Source: Bacillota bacterium (GTDB lineage Bacteria; Bacillota; Clostridia; Lachnospirales; Lachnospiraceae). Taken from it: 64,000 nt of DNA. Under the pieces are notes generated by a model. It saw only the letters and a list, made by a program, of their open reading frames with translations. It made no database searches and had not been told where the DNA came from. How positions within the stretch are numbered: position 1 is the first letter of the stretch; each line of letters starts with the position of its first letter. Made by a program: the position numbers and the translations under genes. The stretch is taken from NCBI GenBank assembly GCA_023414355.1, contig JAEZOB010000042.1, positions 248,001 through 312,000 on the forward strand, read 5' to 3'. Positions 53,629 through 63,382 of the stretch are shown piece after piece.

Positions 53629-55113
53629 ATGGAATTAATAACACCCATTCTAAAGACAGACAGCAAATTACCGATTTATCAGCAGCTGTACAGCTTTTTA
53701 AAAAAAGAAATACAGTCCGGCACCATTTCCTTTGGTACCAAACTGCCCTCCAAACGTAAGTTGGCCTCCTATCTGGGTATCAGCCAGAACACTATTCAGT
53801 CCGCCTATGATCAGTTAATCGAAGAGGGTTATGTCAAGGCGAAAGAAAAGAAAGGCTTTTTTGTATGTCAGCTGGATCATCTTCAGCATTTGATGTTAAC
53901 ACCTGCAAAAGAGTCCACTCCTACCATCGATTCTCAGGCAGCAACCTATGATTATTCCTACCATGGAGTTGATATTCCTACATTTCCCTTCGTTATCTGG
54001 CGCAGGTTAATGAAAGAAGTAATCAATGAATATGATCAGGAGCTACTCGTTCCGGGTGATTCTCTCGGTGATGGCAAGCTTCGCAGAACCATTGCCGTAT
54101 ATCTGCATCAGTCCAGAGGAGTAAACTGCGAAGCTCAGCAGATCATCATCAGTTCCGGCACAGAAATGCTGTTCCAGTCATTAATCCAGCTTTTTGGAAA
54201 GGATTATATCTATGGAATTGAAAATCCCGGATACGAAAAGCTAAATCAGCTATTTTCCGGTAATCAGGCGAGCTTTTGCGCAATACCGATCGACGATTAC
54301 GGTATGCAGCCTGAATATATTCAAAAAAGTAATGTTAATATATTATGTATTACACCTGCCCACCAATTTCCCTCTGGGCAGATCATGCCGATCAACAGAA
54401 GAATTCAACTACTGAACTGGGCGAATCAAGCTTCAGACCGGTACCTTATCGAAGATGATTATGACAGCGAATTTAAATACAGCGGAAAGCCGATTCCTGC
54501 CCTGCAAGGTCTTGATACCAATGAAAAAGTTATTTATATGGGCAGTCTGTCAAAATCCCTTTCCCCTACACTTCGTGTTAGTTATATGGTTCTGCCGAAC
54601 CACTTAATGAAACGATATCACGAAAATTTGTCCTATCTTCTCTGTCCGGTTCCGATCTTCGAGCAGAAGGCGTTGCGCAGATTTATCGAAGATGGTTATT
54701 TTGAACGACACCTAAATAAAATGAGAAATATTTATCGCAGAAAACGCGAAATATTGACCGATACTATGATTATGGCGGGCTGTCCCATCACTATCCTCGG
54801 AGCTGATGCCGGTCTGCATGTCATGGTAACAGTAGATAATCATATGTCAGAAGAACAATTGATAGCCTCTGCATTACAGCAGGGAGTAAAAGTATATGGC
54901 AGTTCAAAATACTATTATGATAAAGCCTTTTTGCCTAAAAAGCCGTCCATTATTCTCGGATATGCCGTAATATCAGAAGATAAAATCAGAGCCTCCGTAC
55001 CCAGATTGTTAACCGCCTGGTTTCCGGAGCACTTCTCTGACGAAGGTAATTGTGAAATTCGTGTCAATAGCCCACATGCTGATGCAATTCCACGAGAAGC
55101 ATGTTATAATTAA
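53629..55113 (+). CDS. pdxR: MocR-family PLP-dependent regulator (PdxR)
   Basis: A 494-residue chimeric regulator. The N-terminal GntR-type winged helix (LPIYQQLYSFLKKEIQSG, then KLASYLGISQNTIQSAYDQL) is joined by a linker to a fold-type I aminotransferase domain. Its PLP lysine lies in GSLSKSLSP. The ATG at 53629 follows AAAGGAAGGG; an ATG at 53608 precedes that site. Its divergent position from pdxST is the classic arrangement in which PdxR, sensing PLP, controls PLP synthesis. Confidence 0.92.
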   Translation: MELITPILKTDSKLPIYQQLYSFLKKEIQSGTISFGTKLPSKRKLASYLGISQNTIQSAYDQLIEEGYVKAKEKKGFFVCQLDHLQHLMLTPAKESTPTIDSQAATYDYSYHGVDIPTFPFVIWRRLMKEVINEYDQELLVPGDSLGDGKLRRTIAVYLHQSRGVNCEAQQIIISSGTEMLFQSLIQLFGKDYIYGIENPGYEKLNQLFSGNQASFCAIPIDDYGMQPEYIQKSNVNILCITPAHQFPSGQIMPINRRIQLLNWANQASDRYLIEDDYDSEFKYSGKPIPALQGLDTNEKVIYMGSLSKSLSPTLRVSYMVLPNHLMKRYHENLSYLLCPVPIFEQKALRRFIEDGYFERHLNKMRNIYRRKREILTDTMIMAGCPITILGADAGLHVMVTVDNHMSEEQLIASALQQGVKVYGSSKYYYDKAFLPKKPSIILGYAVISEDKIRASVPRLLTAWFPEHFSDEGNCEIRVNSPHADAIPREACYN

Positions 55114-55176
55114 TTTAAATCAGTTACAAGTCAGAATAAAAGATATCTCAACTCTTCCAGAAGGAGGAATGTGTCC

Positions 55177-56844
55177 ATGAAATCGAGCCAAATCAAATCC
55201 ACTCGCATCCTATATTATACGATCTTAGCTTTGGCTGCGATTCTGGTACTTAGTTTAGGATGGCAAGATCATAAACGGGTTAATTTTACTCATGAAACAC
55301 TTTTTGGCCTAAATGATGGATGGCTATATATTGCACCGGACGGCAGCAGTACGCAAGTTGACCTTCCTGCTAACTTAGGTACTCATGGCTCGCGAAGTGT
55401 CATACTGATGCATCAGCTGCCTTATCACATGAAGCAGGTCAACGCAGTCGGGATTCTGACAGATAACCAAAGCCTGACCGCATATCTTGACGGAAAGCAA
55501 ATCTATTCCCGCCAAGCTCTCCCTGACCGTGGACATTTATTCAATCTTCCTATGGGTACTATCTGGGATATCATATACCTTCCGGATAAAGTCGGAGGGA
55601 AGACACTCACTTTGGTTTTCGAATCAAAATATCGTGATAAAGCAGGAAAAATCGGTGATATTCATTTCGGAACAAAAGCTTCCATTCTGATTCATAATAT
55701 GAAATCTTACGGCTTAGGCTTCCTACTTTCCATCCTGATTTCCATTCTGGGATTCCTTATGCTGGGAATCTACCTGATCATCAGAAAACTGATTGGTACT
55801 GGAAAATCAATTTATTATCTGGGTTGGTTCTTCCTTCTGTCCTCTATCTGGTTGTTGACAGAAAGTAATCTGTCCCAGTTGTTTATCAGTAATCCGATGG
55901 TCATTTCAGCCCTTTGTTACCTATCCCTGCTTACCCTTCCTCTTCCTCTTCTGTTCCATATCAGTGAACTGGAGGGCTATCATTATAGGACCAGCAACAG
56001 AGCTCAAATTGATGTAATTCTAGCCAGTGATATCATAATAATCCTACTGCAATTTTTTAACATTGCGGATTTTCATGAAACTCTAGTGCCTTATCGCATC
56101 ATTTTGCTTATCGTTTTTGCCGGAGCAATGATTACATTATGGATTTCACTGGTCAAACACAAAGAAAAGAACCTTAAGATTATCACTTATGGCATCACCT
56201 TATTATTTATTTTCAGTTTCCTGGAATTTTTAAATTATGAATTTCAATTCTTCTCCGGAACCGGTATTTTCTTCCGGATCGGACTATATTTTTTCTTATT
56301 TCCTCTCCTTGCAGATGGAGTTAAGAAAGCAATTGACGTGATTAAACTAAGCGAAACCGCATCAAGATATAAGCTTCTGGCTACCAGAGATCCTCTGACG
56401 AATTGCAGAAGTCGCAGCAAATACATGAGCGATATGGAAAAGATTGATTTGAGCAAGAATATTACCATATTCATGGCTGATATGAATAATATGAAGGAAG
56501 TGAATGATACCTTAGGACACCATGCCGGAGATGAAGTTGTCATCCTTTGCAGCCAATGTCTGATGAAGGTTTTTGGGCACAGAGTATACAGAATCGGAGG
56601 AGACGAGTTTCTTTGTATTGAGTACGATCTCTCCCTCAGCGATATTAAATACAAATTGGCGGCTTTCACGATGGAAAGCGAAAGAATCAATGCAGAAGGT
56701 CCCTATCTCATCGATGTATCGATTGGATATGCTACCTATGATCAAACACTGGACTCTACGATTTATGATACCGTAAATCGAGCGGATGCCATGATGTATC
56801 AGATTAAGGATAAGCTGAGGGAGCTCCGTTCAGCTCATTTCTAA
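55177..56844 (+). CDS. Membrane-bound diguanylate cyclase with 7TM-type sensor region
   Basis: A 555-residue protein. An N-terminal anchor helix is followed by an extracytoplasmic beta-rich domain (about residues 40-165). Seven or so membrane helices lie at about 175-380, a layout like 7TMR-DISM proteins. The C-terminal GGDEF domain (about 395-550) has an active RIGGDEFLCIEY signature. The ATG at 55177 has GGAGG 9 bases upstream; the GTG at 55171 is a weaker choice. Its 3' end overlaps the convergent metalloprotease gene by 41 bases. Confidence 0.9.
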   Translation: MKSSQIKSTRILYYTILALAAILVLSLGWQDHKRVNFTHETLFGLNDGWLYIAPDGSSTQVDLPANLGTHGSRSVILMHQLPYHMKQVNAVGILTDNQSLTAYLDGKQIYSRQALPDRGHLFNLPMGTIWDIIYLPDKVGGKTLTLVFESKYRDKAGKIGDIHFGTKASILIHNMKSYGLGFLLSILISILGFLMLGIYLIIRKLIGTGKSIYYLGWFFLLSSIWLLTESNLSQLFISNPMVISALCYLSLLTLPLPLLFHISELEGYHYRTSNRAQIDVILASDIIIILLQFFNIADFHETLVPYRIILLIVFAGAMITLWISLVKHKEKNLKIITYGITLLFIFSFLEFLNYEFQFFSGTGIFFRIGLYFFLFPLLADGVKKAIDVIKLSETASRYKLLATRDPLTNCRSRSKYMSDMEKIDLSKNITIFMADMNNMKEVNDTLGHHAGDEVVILCSQCLMKVFGHRVYRIGGDEFLCIEYDLSLSDIKYKLAAFTMESERINAEGPYLIDVSIGYATYDQTLDSTIYDTVNRADAMMYQIKDKLRELRSAHF

Positions 56845-57505
56845 TACTCCTCCAGTTCGGAAGAAATTGACTCATGTAGCTTTTAAATACATGATTATGA
56901 CTATGCTCCAGCAAATGGACCAATTCATGTACCAGAACATACTCCAAACAGCTGGGGGATTTCTTGACAAGCTGCAGATTGAGGCAGATCTCCTTTTTCT
57001 GAATATGGCAGGTTCCCCAGCGTGTTTTCATATCTCTAATATGGAAGGCATTCGCTTTCACACCAATCCTTTCTTCCCAGCCCGCAAGCAGAGCTGGGAT
57101 CTCCTGCTCCAGAGCCTTCTTATACCAGGTATGCAGCAGTTTTTTCCGCTGCTCCCTGGTACTTTGCTTCTTCACGTAAAGAAGGATTTCTTCCCCTGAT
57201 ACTTCTACCTTTCCTTTTCCGTCCGTCTCTTTCAAGACCAGGCGATAAGCTTTTCCCCAGAGATAGATTTCTTCTCCGGTCACATAATCCTGCTCCTGGT
57301 GGGTGTTCCGATTCATCAGCTTTTCCTGTTGAAGCCTGATCCAGGTAAGTTTCAATCGGATAAATCTTTCTATCTCTTCCTCTCTCATCCTCATAGGAGC
57401 TGATACAGATACCCTCCCATCCGGAGGAAGTATTCTTAAATACATATTCTTAATCCGTTTTCTCTCTAAGGTAATGGGTATTCTGTCTATCACGATCTGT
57501 TTCAT
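56804..57505 (-). CDS. YgjP-like metallopeptidase-domain protein (DUF45)
   Basis: A 233-residue cytosolic protein. The conserved zinc site is HELVHLLEHSHNHVF (HExxH with a further His), preceded by the family's MKTRWGTCHIQKKEICLNLQL. It matches the M48-like YgjP/WLM-related DUF45 family, often found with restriction systems but here alone. The next gene upstream (NYN) ends 11 bases earlier, so they form an operon. Confidence 0.88.
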   Translation of the reverse strand: MKQIVIDRIPITLERKRIKNMYLRILPPDGRVSVSAPMRMREEEIERFIRLKLTWIRLQQEKLMNRNTHQEQDYVTGEEIYLWGKAYRLVLKETDGKGKVEVSGEEILLYVKKQSTREQRKKLLHTWYKKALEQEIPALLAGWEERIGVKANAFHIRDMKTRWGTCHIQKKEICLNLQLVKKSPSCLEYVLVHELVHLLEHSHNHVFKSYMSQFLPNWRSIRNELNGAPSAYP

Positions 57506-57515
57506 TCGGTCTCCC

Positions 57516-58370
57516 TTATTGCTCTGCTTTCTTCTTCTTATAAGTGCGCTTCCGTTTGATAACAGGCTTACCCTCCTGGGCTTTTAAAGTAGTCGCGATC
57601 TCTTTATCTGCCTTTAGGGTAACCCACATGGAGCTTCCACCCTTACCGTCTGATTTTATATCAAGAAAATCAAATTTTCTTAAGAATTTAGATAGCTTTG
57701 TATCCCCGTAGTTTCGAACATCAAAATCAGGATATCTCTTGACCAGTCTGCTTCCGAGTTCGCCCATATTCATTCTCTGATCTGCTTCGTCGACCTCATT
57801 CATCATCTTCAGAATGGCCGTCTTAATGTTATCTAAATCTGTATTTTCTTTCTTACTTTCTGATATGCTCTTACTTTCTTCCTTGGTCTTAGTTGCTTCC
57901 TGCTTATTCTCGAACTCCATGCTCTTCTTCTCAGCTTCTGCCAGTACATCAAGATACTTAAATTGGTTACAGGCTGCAATAAAGGGTTTAGGAGTCTTTC
58001 TTTCTCCCATACCCACTACCAGCATTCCTGATTCGCGAAGACGGGAAGCCAGCTTTGTAAAGTCGCTGTCACTGGAGACGATACAGAAACCCTCGACGTT
58101 GCCGGAATACAGGATATCCATGGCATCAATGATCATTGCAGAGTCCGTGGCATTCTTTCCTACCGTATAGCCATACTGCTGAACCGGTGTAACTGAATTC
58201 TCCAACAGGACATCCTTCCAGGATACTGCAGCGGGCTTTGTCCAATCTCCATAGATACGTTTATACGTAGCTACTCCATAATTCGCAATCTCATCCAGTA
58301 TATATTTTATATATTTTGCGGACACATTGTCAGCATCGATTAATACAGCAAATCTCTTCTCTTCAAACAT
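57516..58370 (-). CDS. NYN-domain (LabA-like) ribonuclease with C-terminal OST-HTH domain
   Basis: A 284-residue protein. The N-terminal NYN/PIN-like nuclease domain (residues 5-145) has the acidic residues FAVLIDADNVS, ATDSAMIIDAMDIL and IVSSDSDF. A charged linker (145-190) leads to an OST-HTH/LOTUS domain (about 190-265) ending in a lysine-rich tail. This pairing suggests an RNA-binding and RNA-cleaving protein. It is followed closely by the YgjP-like gene. Confidence 0.88.
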   Translation of the reverse strand: MFEEKRFAVLIDADNVSAKYIKYILDEIANYGVATYKRIYGDWTKPAAVSWKDVLLENSVTPVQQYGYTVGKNATDSAMIIDAMDILYSGNVEGFCIVSSDSDFTKLASRLRESGMLVVGMGERKTPKPFIAACNQFKYLDVLAEAEKKSMEFENKQEATKTKEESKSISESKKENTDLDNIKTAILKMMNEVDEADQRMNMGELGSRLVKRYPDFDVRNYGDTKLSKFLRKFDFLDIKSDGKGGSSMWVTLKADKEIATTLKAQEGKPVIKRKRTYKKKKAEQ

Positions 58371-58436
58371 TACATTCCTCCATGTTATTATATTCTCTTA
58401 TCGATCTCTTCGGCAGGTGCCTCTTATGAATGTCCT

Positions 58437-60626
58437 CTAATATTCCTTTTTCAACACTTTTTCTATAAAGACCCTGACTATGACATCATCAAACTCCAGT
58501 CCTGCATTTTTCTTTAATTCCATTACTGCCTCCTCAGGACTTTTCTTTTTACGGTAGGAATAGTCTCCGACCATATTTTCATAAGCCTCTGCAATATGCA
58601 GGATCTTAGCCTTCCTTGGGATGTCAGAATCATGGAGTCCATAGGGATATCCTTTCCCATCAATTCTTTCATGATGGGCCAGGACATATTCTGCAAGCTC
58701 TGCGAATTCATTTACCGAACGAAGGATATGATAGCCAATCTCCGGATGGCGCTTTATCTCTTGCCAATCCTCCTCAGTCAGCTCTATGGTTTTATTTAAT
58801 ATGTCCTTATTAATTCCTATTTTTCCTATATCATGCAACAGTCCAGTCAAACCCAGCTCATCGACATCATCCGAATCCATACCAAGAGCAGTACCCAGCT
58901 CCTTGCATAAAGTACTGACTCTCTCGCAGTGCTGTTGTTCCCAGATACATTTTTCATAAAGGCTTTGAGTGATCAACTTGATCGTATCACTTTTATAGCT
59001 CTTCCCTTCCAGCATCTTTCGACGATACATCGCATCCTCGGCTTGTTTATAGATATCGTCAAACTCCTCTGTTAGCATATATTTAGTCTTCCATCCGAAA
59101 GAAACAGAGAGTCTGACATTATCCACCATAGTATTGGACATAATATTCTGAATTCGTTCAACTATTCTTTCCGCTTGAATTGAGTTTGTTCGGTGAAGGA
59201 GAAGAACAAATTCATCTCCTCCGATCCGTGCAATCACATCTCCGGAACGGCACTCCTTCTTCAATATATCTGCGATTGCAACAAGCATCCGGTCCCCAAA
59301 GACATGACCAAAGGCGTCATTGGTCAATTTCAAACCATTGACGTCTGCCATGACCAGGGTTATGGGATAATTGCCTTCTGAATTGATGTTCTTCAGTTCT
59401 TCCTCGTAATAACGACGATTATACAATCCTGTCAGTTGATCATGATAGCTTAAGTACAATACTTCTCTCTCGTATTGTTTTCTGCTCTCAATATTTCTAC
59501 TGATCCCGACGACCTCAATCTCATTACTCTGGTTGCGCCTGAGCCGCGCCGACATCTCAGACCAGATTGCCTTACTATTTTTACACAAAATCCTGGCTTC
59601 GATCATCGTACTTTTTGTCGTATTCGGATTTTTCATAAAGTCCTTCAATGCATCATCAAAAGCATCACGAATCACAGGAAAATATTCCGGATCGACCATA
59701 TCCTCCAAGGTCTGTCCCATAGACTCCTCTACAGTATAACCGCGGAGCATCTGAATCGTAGGGCTGACATAGGTGAAGCGTTTGGAGGTAAGGTTATATA
59801 CCCAGATCGCATCGGAGGTTGTTTCCGTCAATAGACGATACTTCGATTCACTCATACGGAGTGCTTCTTCATTCTCTTTTCGTTTTGTAATATCGATGCC
59901 GATACCCAGCGTTCCCAGGATACTTCCATCCTCTTTAAATAACCTTGTCTTCACAGTTTCAATAATATGCTTTTTCCCATCCTTGAAAGTGATTTCTTCC
60001 TCATAGCTTCCCTGAAATCCCTTTTGCATCACATCCTCATCAGTGAGTCCGGAAAGCAAGAGTTCTTCCTTCGTCATTGCATAATTCTCGAACATATATC
60101 TGTTATAAAAATCCGGCTCTTCCCCAGGATAATTGATGTATATGCTAACCGGTGCATTATCCATGATTGTCTGCAGCAAAGTATCATTTCTCTTTAGTGA
60201 TTGTTCAAGCTCAATTCGATCCGAGATATCTCTTGCCGCACAATAAATATATTCGCCCTGGACATTGCCCTTCAGTTCAATGTAGTGATATCTGCCATCA
60301 CTTGAGCGAAAACGTGCTGTGAGAAGGAACTTTCCGTTCATTTGATCTATGCTATCAATCAATTCAGCCATCTTATCAACATCCTCAGGATGAATATAAT
60401 TTAGAATTGAGTTATTCTTCAGTTCCTCCACAGCAAATCCGAATACATTTTCCCACTCCTTATTCATTCTGATTAGCTTTCCGGATCTTTCGGCAATAAA
60501 CATCAGATCAAGATTTAAATCGAAGAATTTTTCATAAATATCAGTCTGTTTCATTTCCGGTATACTCTGTTGCATATTGTTTGGCTGTTCACTGTTGGTA
60601 CCATTCGTCATTTTCTCTTTATCCAT
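58437..60626 (-). CDS. PAS-PAS-PAS-GGDEF-HD-GYP c-di-GMP regulator
   Basis: A 729-residue soluble protein. Three PAS domains (about residues 25-140, 150-255, 260-385) precede a GGDEF domain with intact ARIGGDEFVLLL. The C-terminal HD-GYP phosphodiesterase domain has LLHDIGKIGIN, HPEIGYHIL and HHERIDGKGYP, the complete metal and GYP signature. It could both make and break c-di-GMP in response to a PAS ligand or redox signal. GAGAGGTG precedes the ATG. A TATAAT lies upstream in 60627-60844. Confidence 0.92.
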   Translation of the reverse strand: MDKEKMTNGTNSEQPNNMQQSIPEMKQTDIYEKFFDLNLDLMFIAERSGKLIRMNKEWENVFGFAVEELKNNSILNYIHPEDVDKMAELIDSIDQMNGKFLLTARFRSSDGRYHYIELKGNVQGEYIYCAARDISDRIELEQSLKRNDTLLQTIMDNAPVSIYINYPGEEPDFYNRYMFENYAMTKEELLLSGLTDEDVMQKGFQGSYEEEITFKDGKKHIIETVKTRLFKEDGSILGTLGIGIDITKRKENEEALRMSESKYRLLTETTSDAIWVYNLTSKRFTYVSPTIQMLRGYTVEESMGQTLEDMVDPEYFPVIRDAFDDALKDFMKNPNTTKSTMIEARILCKNSKAIWSEMSARLRRNQSNEIEVVGISRNIESRKQYEREVLYLSYHDQLTGLYNRRYYEEELKNINSEGNYPITLVMADVNGLKLTNDAFGHVFGDRMLVAIADILKKECRSGDVIARIGGDEFVLLLHRTNSIQAERIVERIQNIMSNTMVDNVRLSVSFGWKTKYMLTEEFDDIYKQAEDAMYRRKMLEGKSYKSDTIKLITQSLYEKCIWEQQHCERVSTLCKELGTALGMDSDDVDELGLTGLLHDIGKIGINKDILNKTIELTEEDWQEIKRHPEIGYHILRSVNEFAELAEYVLAHHERIDGKGYPYGLHDSDIPRKAKILHIAEAYENMVGDYSYRKKKSPEEAVMELKKNAGLEFDDVIVRVFIEKVLKKEY

Positions 60627-60738
60627 GCAGCACCTCTCTGACTGGCAAAAGAATTTATCCGTAGTGATTTTGTTAAGAACTGTTCCTATTCTTATTATAC
60701 CTCTTCTTTTACTGACTGCATAGAAAAAAGTATCAATA

Positions 60739-60755
60739 TACCGACACTTTCGGTA
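60739..60755. promoter_or_regulatory. Small inverted repeat in the divergent HD-GYP/DUF5658 region
   Basis: TACCGA and TCGGTA flank a five-base loop. It could be an operator shared by the divergent genes or a short hairpin. No U-run follows. Confidence 0.35.
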
Positions 60756-60844
60756 CCTGTTTTATAGGTATTGTCTTAAGAAAAAAGTACACCTCTGATT
60801 AGCATTGTTGAAAGTGGCAATACTGCTGACCAGGAGGTGTATTT

Positions 60845-61207
60845 ATGATTACATTTATGAAAAATAACAGTATAGAGATTATGCGAAAAAAATTGCTTCT
60901 ATTATATGCTCTGAATGTCAGTGATATCCTTTTTACTCTATTCCTGCTTCAAACAGGTTATTTTAAGGAAGTAAACATCCTTATGTCAGGTGCCGTAAAA
61001 AATCCGGTAGTCAGTCTGATCCTTAAAATCATATTACCTGCTTTCCTTCTATATTATATGTACCGCCAGCATCTTACTGCAGAGGAGGAACAACGGAAAG
61101 CATCTAATGTTGCTGTGAATATATCCCTCTCCATCTACAGCTTTGTAAATATTACTCATCTGGTCTGGCTTGTATTGCTTCCGTTTCTGATTTACTACCA
61201 ATTATAA
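60845..61207 (+). CDS. Small membrane protein, DUF5658-like
   Basis: A 120-residue protein with three predicted membrane helices (about residues 17-37, 52-72 and 90-115). LLLLYALNVSDILFTLFLL and the following EVN resemble the DUF5658 family of unknown function. GGAGG lies 7 bases before the ATG. It ends five bases from the convergent HAD gene. Confidence 0.75.
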   Translation: MITFMKNNSIEIMRKKLLLLYALNVSDILFTLFLLQTGYFKEVNILMSGAVKNPVVSLILKIILPAFLLYYMYRQHLTAEEEQRKASNVAVNISLSIYSFVNITHLVWLVLLPFLIYYQL

Positions 61208-61212
61208 CTTCA

Positions 61213-61935
61213 TTATGAATTCAGATTTGGGAGTTCCTTTATATAAGCCAGTAACTCCTCAAAGCCCCCTTGAGTCATTCCGGAAATATCCTCCCCATCA
61301 GGACAGATCAGGCAATCCTTTAGCAGGAAGACCTCCATGCCTAATTTTGCTGCACACATATCCTCCCGAACATCATTTCCTATCATGATACATTCGGCAG
61401 GTTGCTTCCCGCATAGTTGAAGGATTTCGTTATAATATTCCAGATTGGGCTTACAGTATGAGCTGTTCTCATAGGTAGTGATACGCTCAAAGTCCGAAGG
61501 GTGAAGCCCTGCCCAGCCAAGCCTGGCATGGGTTGCCACCTGCGGAAACAAAGGATTGGTTGCCAAAATCAGAGTATAGCCCTTCTCCTTCAGTAAACGG
61601 ATACATTCCGGCACCAACGGATGTCTCGAGGTTGCAGCTCTTGCTGCTTCAAATTCATTTCGATAAAAATCGTCGAACTTATCCTCCAGTTCTCTTGCTT
61701 CCTCCCCCATGACAGCACAGAATACACTCCAGAAACGTTGTTCATTGGTCATGGTTCCATCGTTCTCTATCATAGCCTTCGTCCCAATCCATACCGTTTT
61801 CGTCAATTCCTTCGGATCAAAGCCAAGCGGGATGAATTTCATAGACAATGCCCTAAAATACGTATTTAAAAAATGCTCCTGATCCGGCATTGGTAACAGA
61901 GTACCGTCCAAATCAAAAATAAATGTGTTTACCAT
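61213..61935 (-). CDS. HAD-family hydrolase
   Basis: A 240-residue phosphatase-like protein. Motif I is FIFDLDGTLL (nucleophile and acid Asp), motif II is LATNPLF, and motif IV is MIGNDVREDM. The helical cap after motif I places it near the subfamily I phosphoglycolate-phosphatase/YjjG group. The ATG at 61935 follows GGAGG by 5 bases; an ATG at 61947 overlaps it. Substrate is unknown. Confidence 0.88.
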   Translation of the reverse strand: MVNTFIFDLDGTLLPMPDQEHFLNTYFRALSMKFIPLGFDPKELTKTVWIGTKAMIENDGTMTNEQRFWSVFCAVMGEEARELEDKFDDFYRNEFEAARAATSRHPLVPECIRLLKEKGYTLILATNPLFPQVATHARLGWAGLHPSDFERITTYENSSYCKPNLEYYNEILQLCGKQPAECIMIGNDVREDMCAAKLGMEVFLLKDCLICPDGEDISGMTQGGFEELLAYIKELPNLNS

Positions 61936-61996
61936 TTCTTCCTCCATGCTGAAGTTTTTTATTCATGTTATCAGATATCCCCGAAAATAGCAAATC

Positions 61997-63358
61997 CTAT
62001 AAATAAAAATAGAGGGATTCCAACAGATAAGTAAGCTCTCTTTCCTTCGCACAGCGATAAAGGAATTTCTTTAAGGGGGCTATAGACTGCTGTCCACTCC
62101 GGAAAGAATTCAGAAAACGTTCAAAGCGCTCTTTTTCCCTGTTTTCAGAAGCGAAGCTTCCTGTAAACTTTTTTTCAGGAGCGATGCTTCCTGGAATCAT
62201 ATTGTCGGTCATAGGGCTGTTGAAAGCAAGACTTCCGGCCACAGGGTTTTCGATAATAGCCCTGCTGATATATCCCCAGACATGCTGAGCTGCATTCACT
62301 TCAGCTCCGGTATCCTGCGGCAGGGACAGAGCTGTTTCCACAAGCTGATAAAATTCCATGGCTGCCTCAGCAGATTTATCCTTAAGCAGTTCCCTAATCG
62401 ACTGATATGCCCTTGCAGAGCGACTGAGTACAAGATATTTATATCTTGCCCATTCTGCTTCCAGCTGTACTGCTTTCGCTCGTTCGGTCAGGTGTATACA
62501 TTTGAGTGCGGACAGGTTTTTATCCTTTACCTCCAGCATGATATCCGGCTTTGGATTAGGTAATCGTCCATAAAATTCAAGAAATGCTCCTGAAAGAATT
62601 GTATCAGAATGACTTCCCGGATGAGCACCCGCCTTCTGCTGTGAATAATGGATTTTCTGAGGTCCGTCCTTCTCCTTCCAGGTAGATTGACAGTTTCTAA
62701 TCCATTCCTGTTCTTCTTTCTTCTCCCGTGGCATATTCAGACTATGATGCAGGTTATCAAATACGACGGGGCTGCCGGTATACTCTGAGATTGTGAGAAC
62801 CTCTTGGATGTTATAATTCTTTTCGTCATTCTCCAGAATCAGACGTCGTCTTACCTCTCCCGGAAGCTGCCAGAATTCCTTGATAAATCGTTCCATTGCT
62901 TCCTTCTTGTTTCCATAGCTTCCACCGATATGCAGAACAAGCTTGCTGCTTTCTTCAGTCTGCAGAGCATCCAGAATCCGCGCATGATAAACCAGTTCTT
63001 TGATTGCTTTATCAACCACCCCAATATCCGGAGAGTTAAGAACTGTATACTGACCCGGATGCATTGATACACGGATACCGTGATCCTTGATTTTCTTGCC
63101 GATATTCCTTAAGGTCGGATCATATTCCTCCCACCAGCTGATTTGGTTCAAAGGATGGGAGCCAAAGGGGATCAGATCCGAGCTGATCCGAAACAGCTTA
63201 ATTCTATTCCTAATATTATAGTCAAGCATTGCTTCCAGTGCAGTGAGATTACTTGCGATAAGCTCTCTCAGCTTCTGTGGTGTGGCACTGCTAAGCTTGC
63301 ATTTAGTAAGTCCGGTGTTTTCCGTTCCTATTGTCAGGCATGCATAACCGATTGACAT
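61997..63358 (-). CDS. uvsE: UV damage endonuclease UvsE with long C-terminal extension
   Basis: A 453-residue TIM-barrel endonuclease that nicks 5' of UV photoproducts. Metal-site phrases are SMHPGQY, LVLHIGG, LENDEKNY and FDNLHHSLN; the N-terminus (SIGYACLTIG) and FRISSDLIPFGSHP are diagnostic. Typical UvsE proteins are about 280-320 residues. The extra roughly 140 residues have a loosely repetitive linker (GSLAFNS, GSIAPEK, GSFASEN) and a helical tail (LKKFLYRCAKERELTYLLE). Confidence 0.92.
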   Translation of the reverse strand: MSIGYACLTIGTENTGLTKCKLSSATPQKLRELIASNLTALEAMLDYNIRNRIKLFRISSDLIPFGSHPLNQISWWEEYDPTLRNIGKKIKDHGIRVSMHPGQYTVLNSPDIGVVDKAIKELVYHARILDALQTEESSKLVLHIGGSYGNKKEAMERFIKEFWQLPGEVRRRLILENDEKNYNIQEVLTISEYTGSPVVFDNLHHSLNMPREKKEEQEWIRNCQSTWKEKDGPQKIHYSQQKAGAHPGSHSDTILSGAFLEFYGRLPNPKPDIMLEVKDKNLSALKCIHLTERAKAVQLEAEWARYKYLVLSRSARAYQSIRELLKDKSAEAAMEFYQLVETALSLPQDTGAEVNAAQHVWGYISRAIIENPVAGSLAFNSPMTDNMIPGSIAPEKKFTGSFASENREKERFERFLNSFRSGQQSIAPLKKFLYRCAKERELTYLLESLYFYL

Positions 63359-63382
63359 AAGCCCTCCTTTTGTATCAATGAA

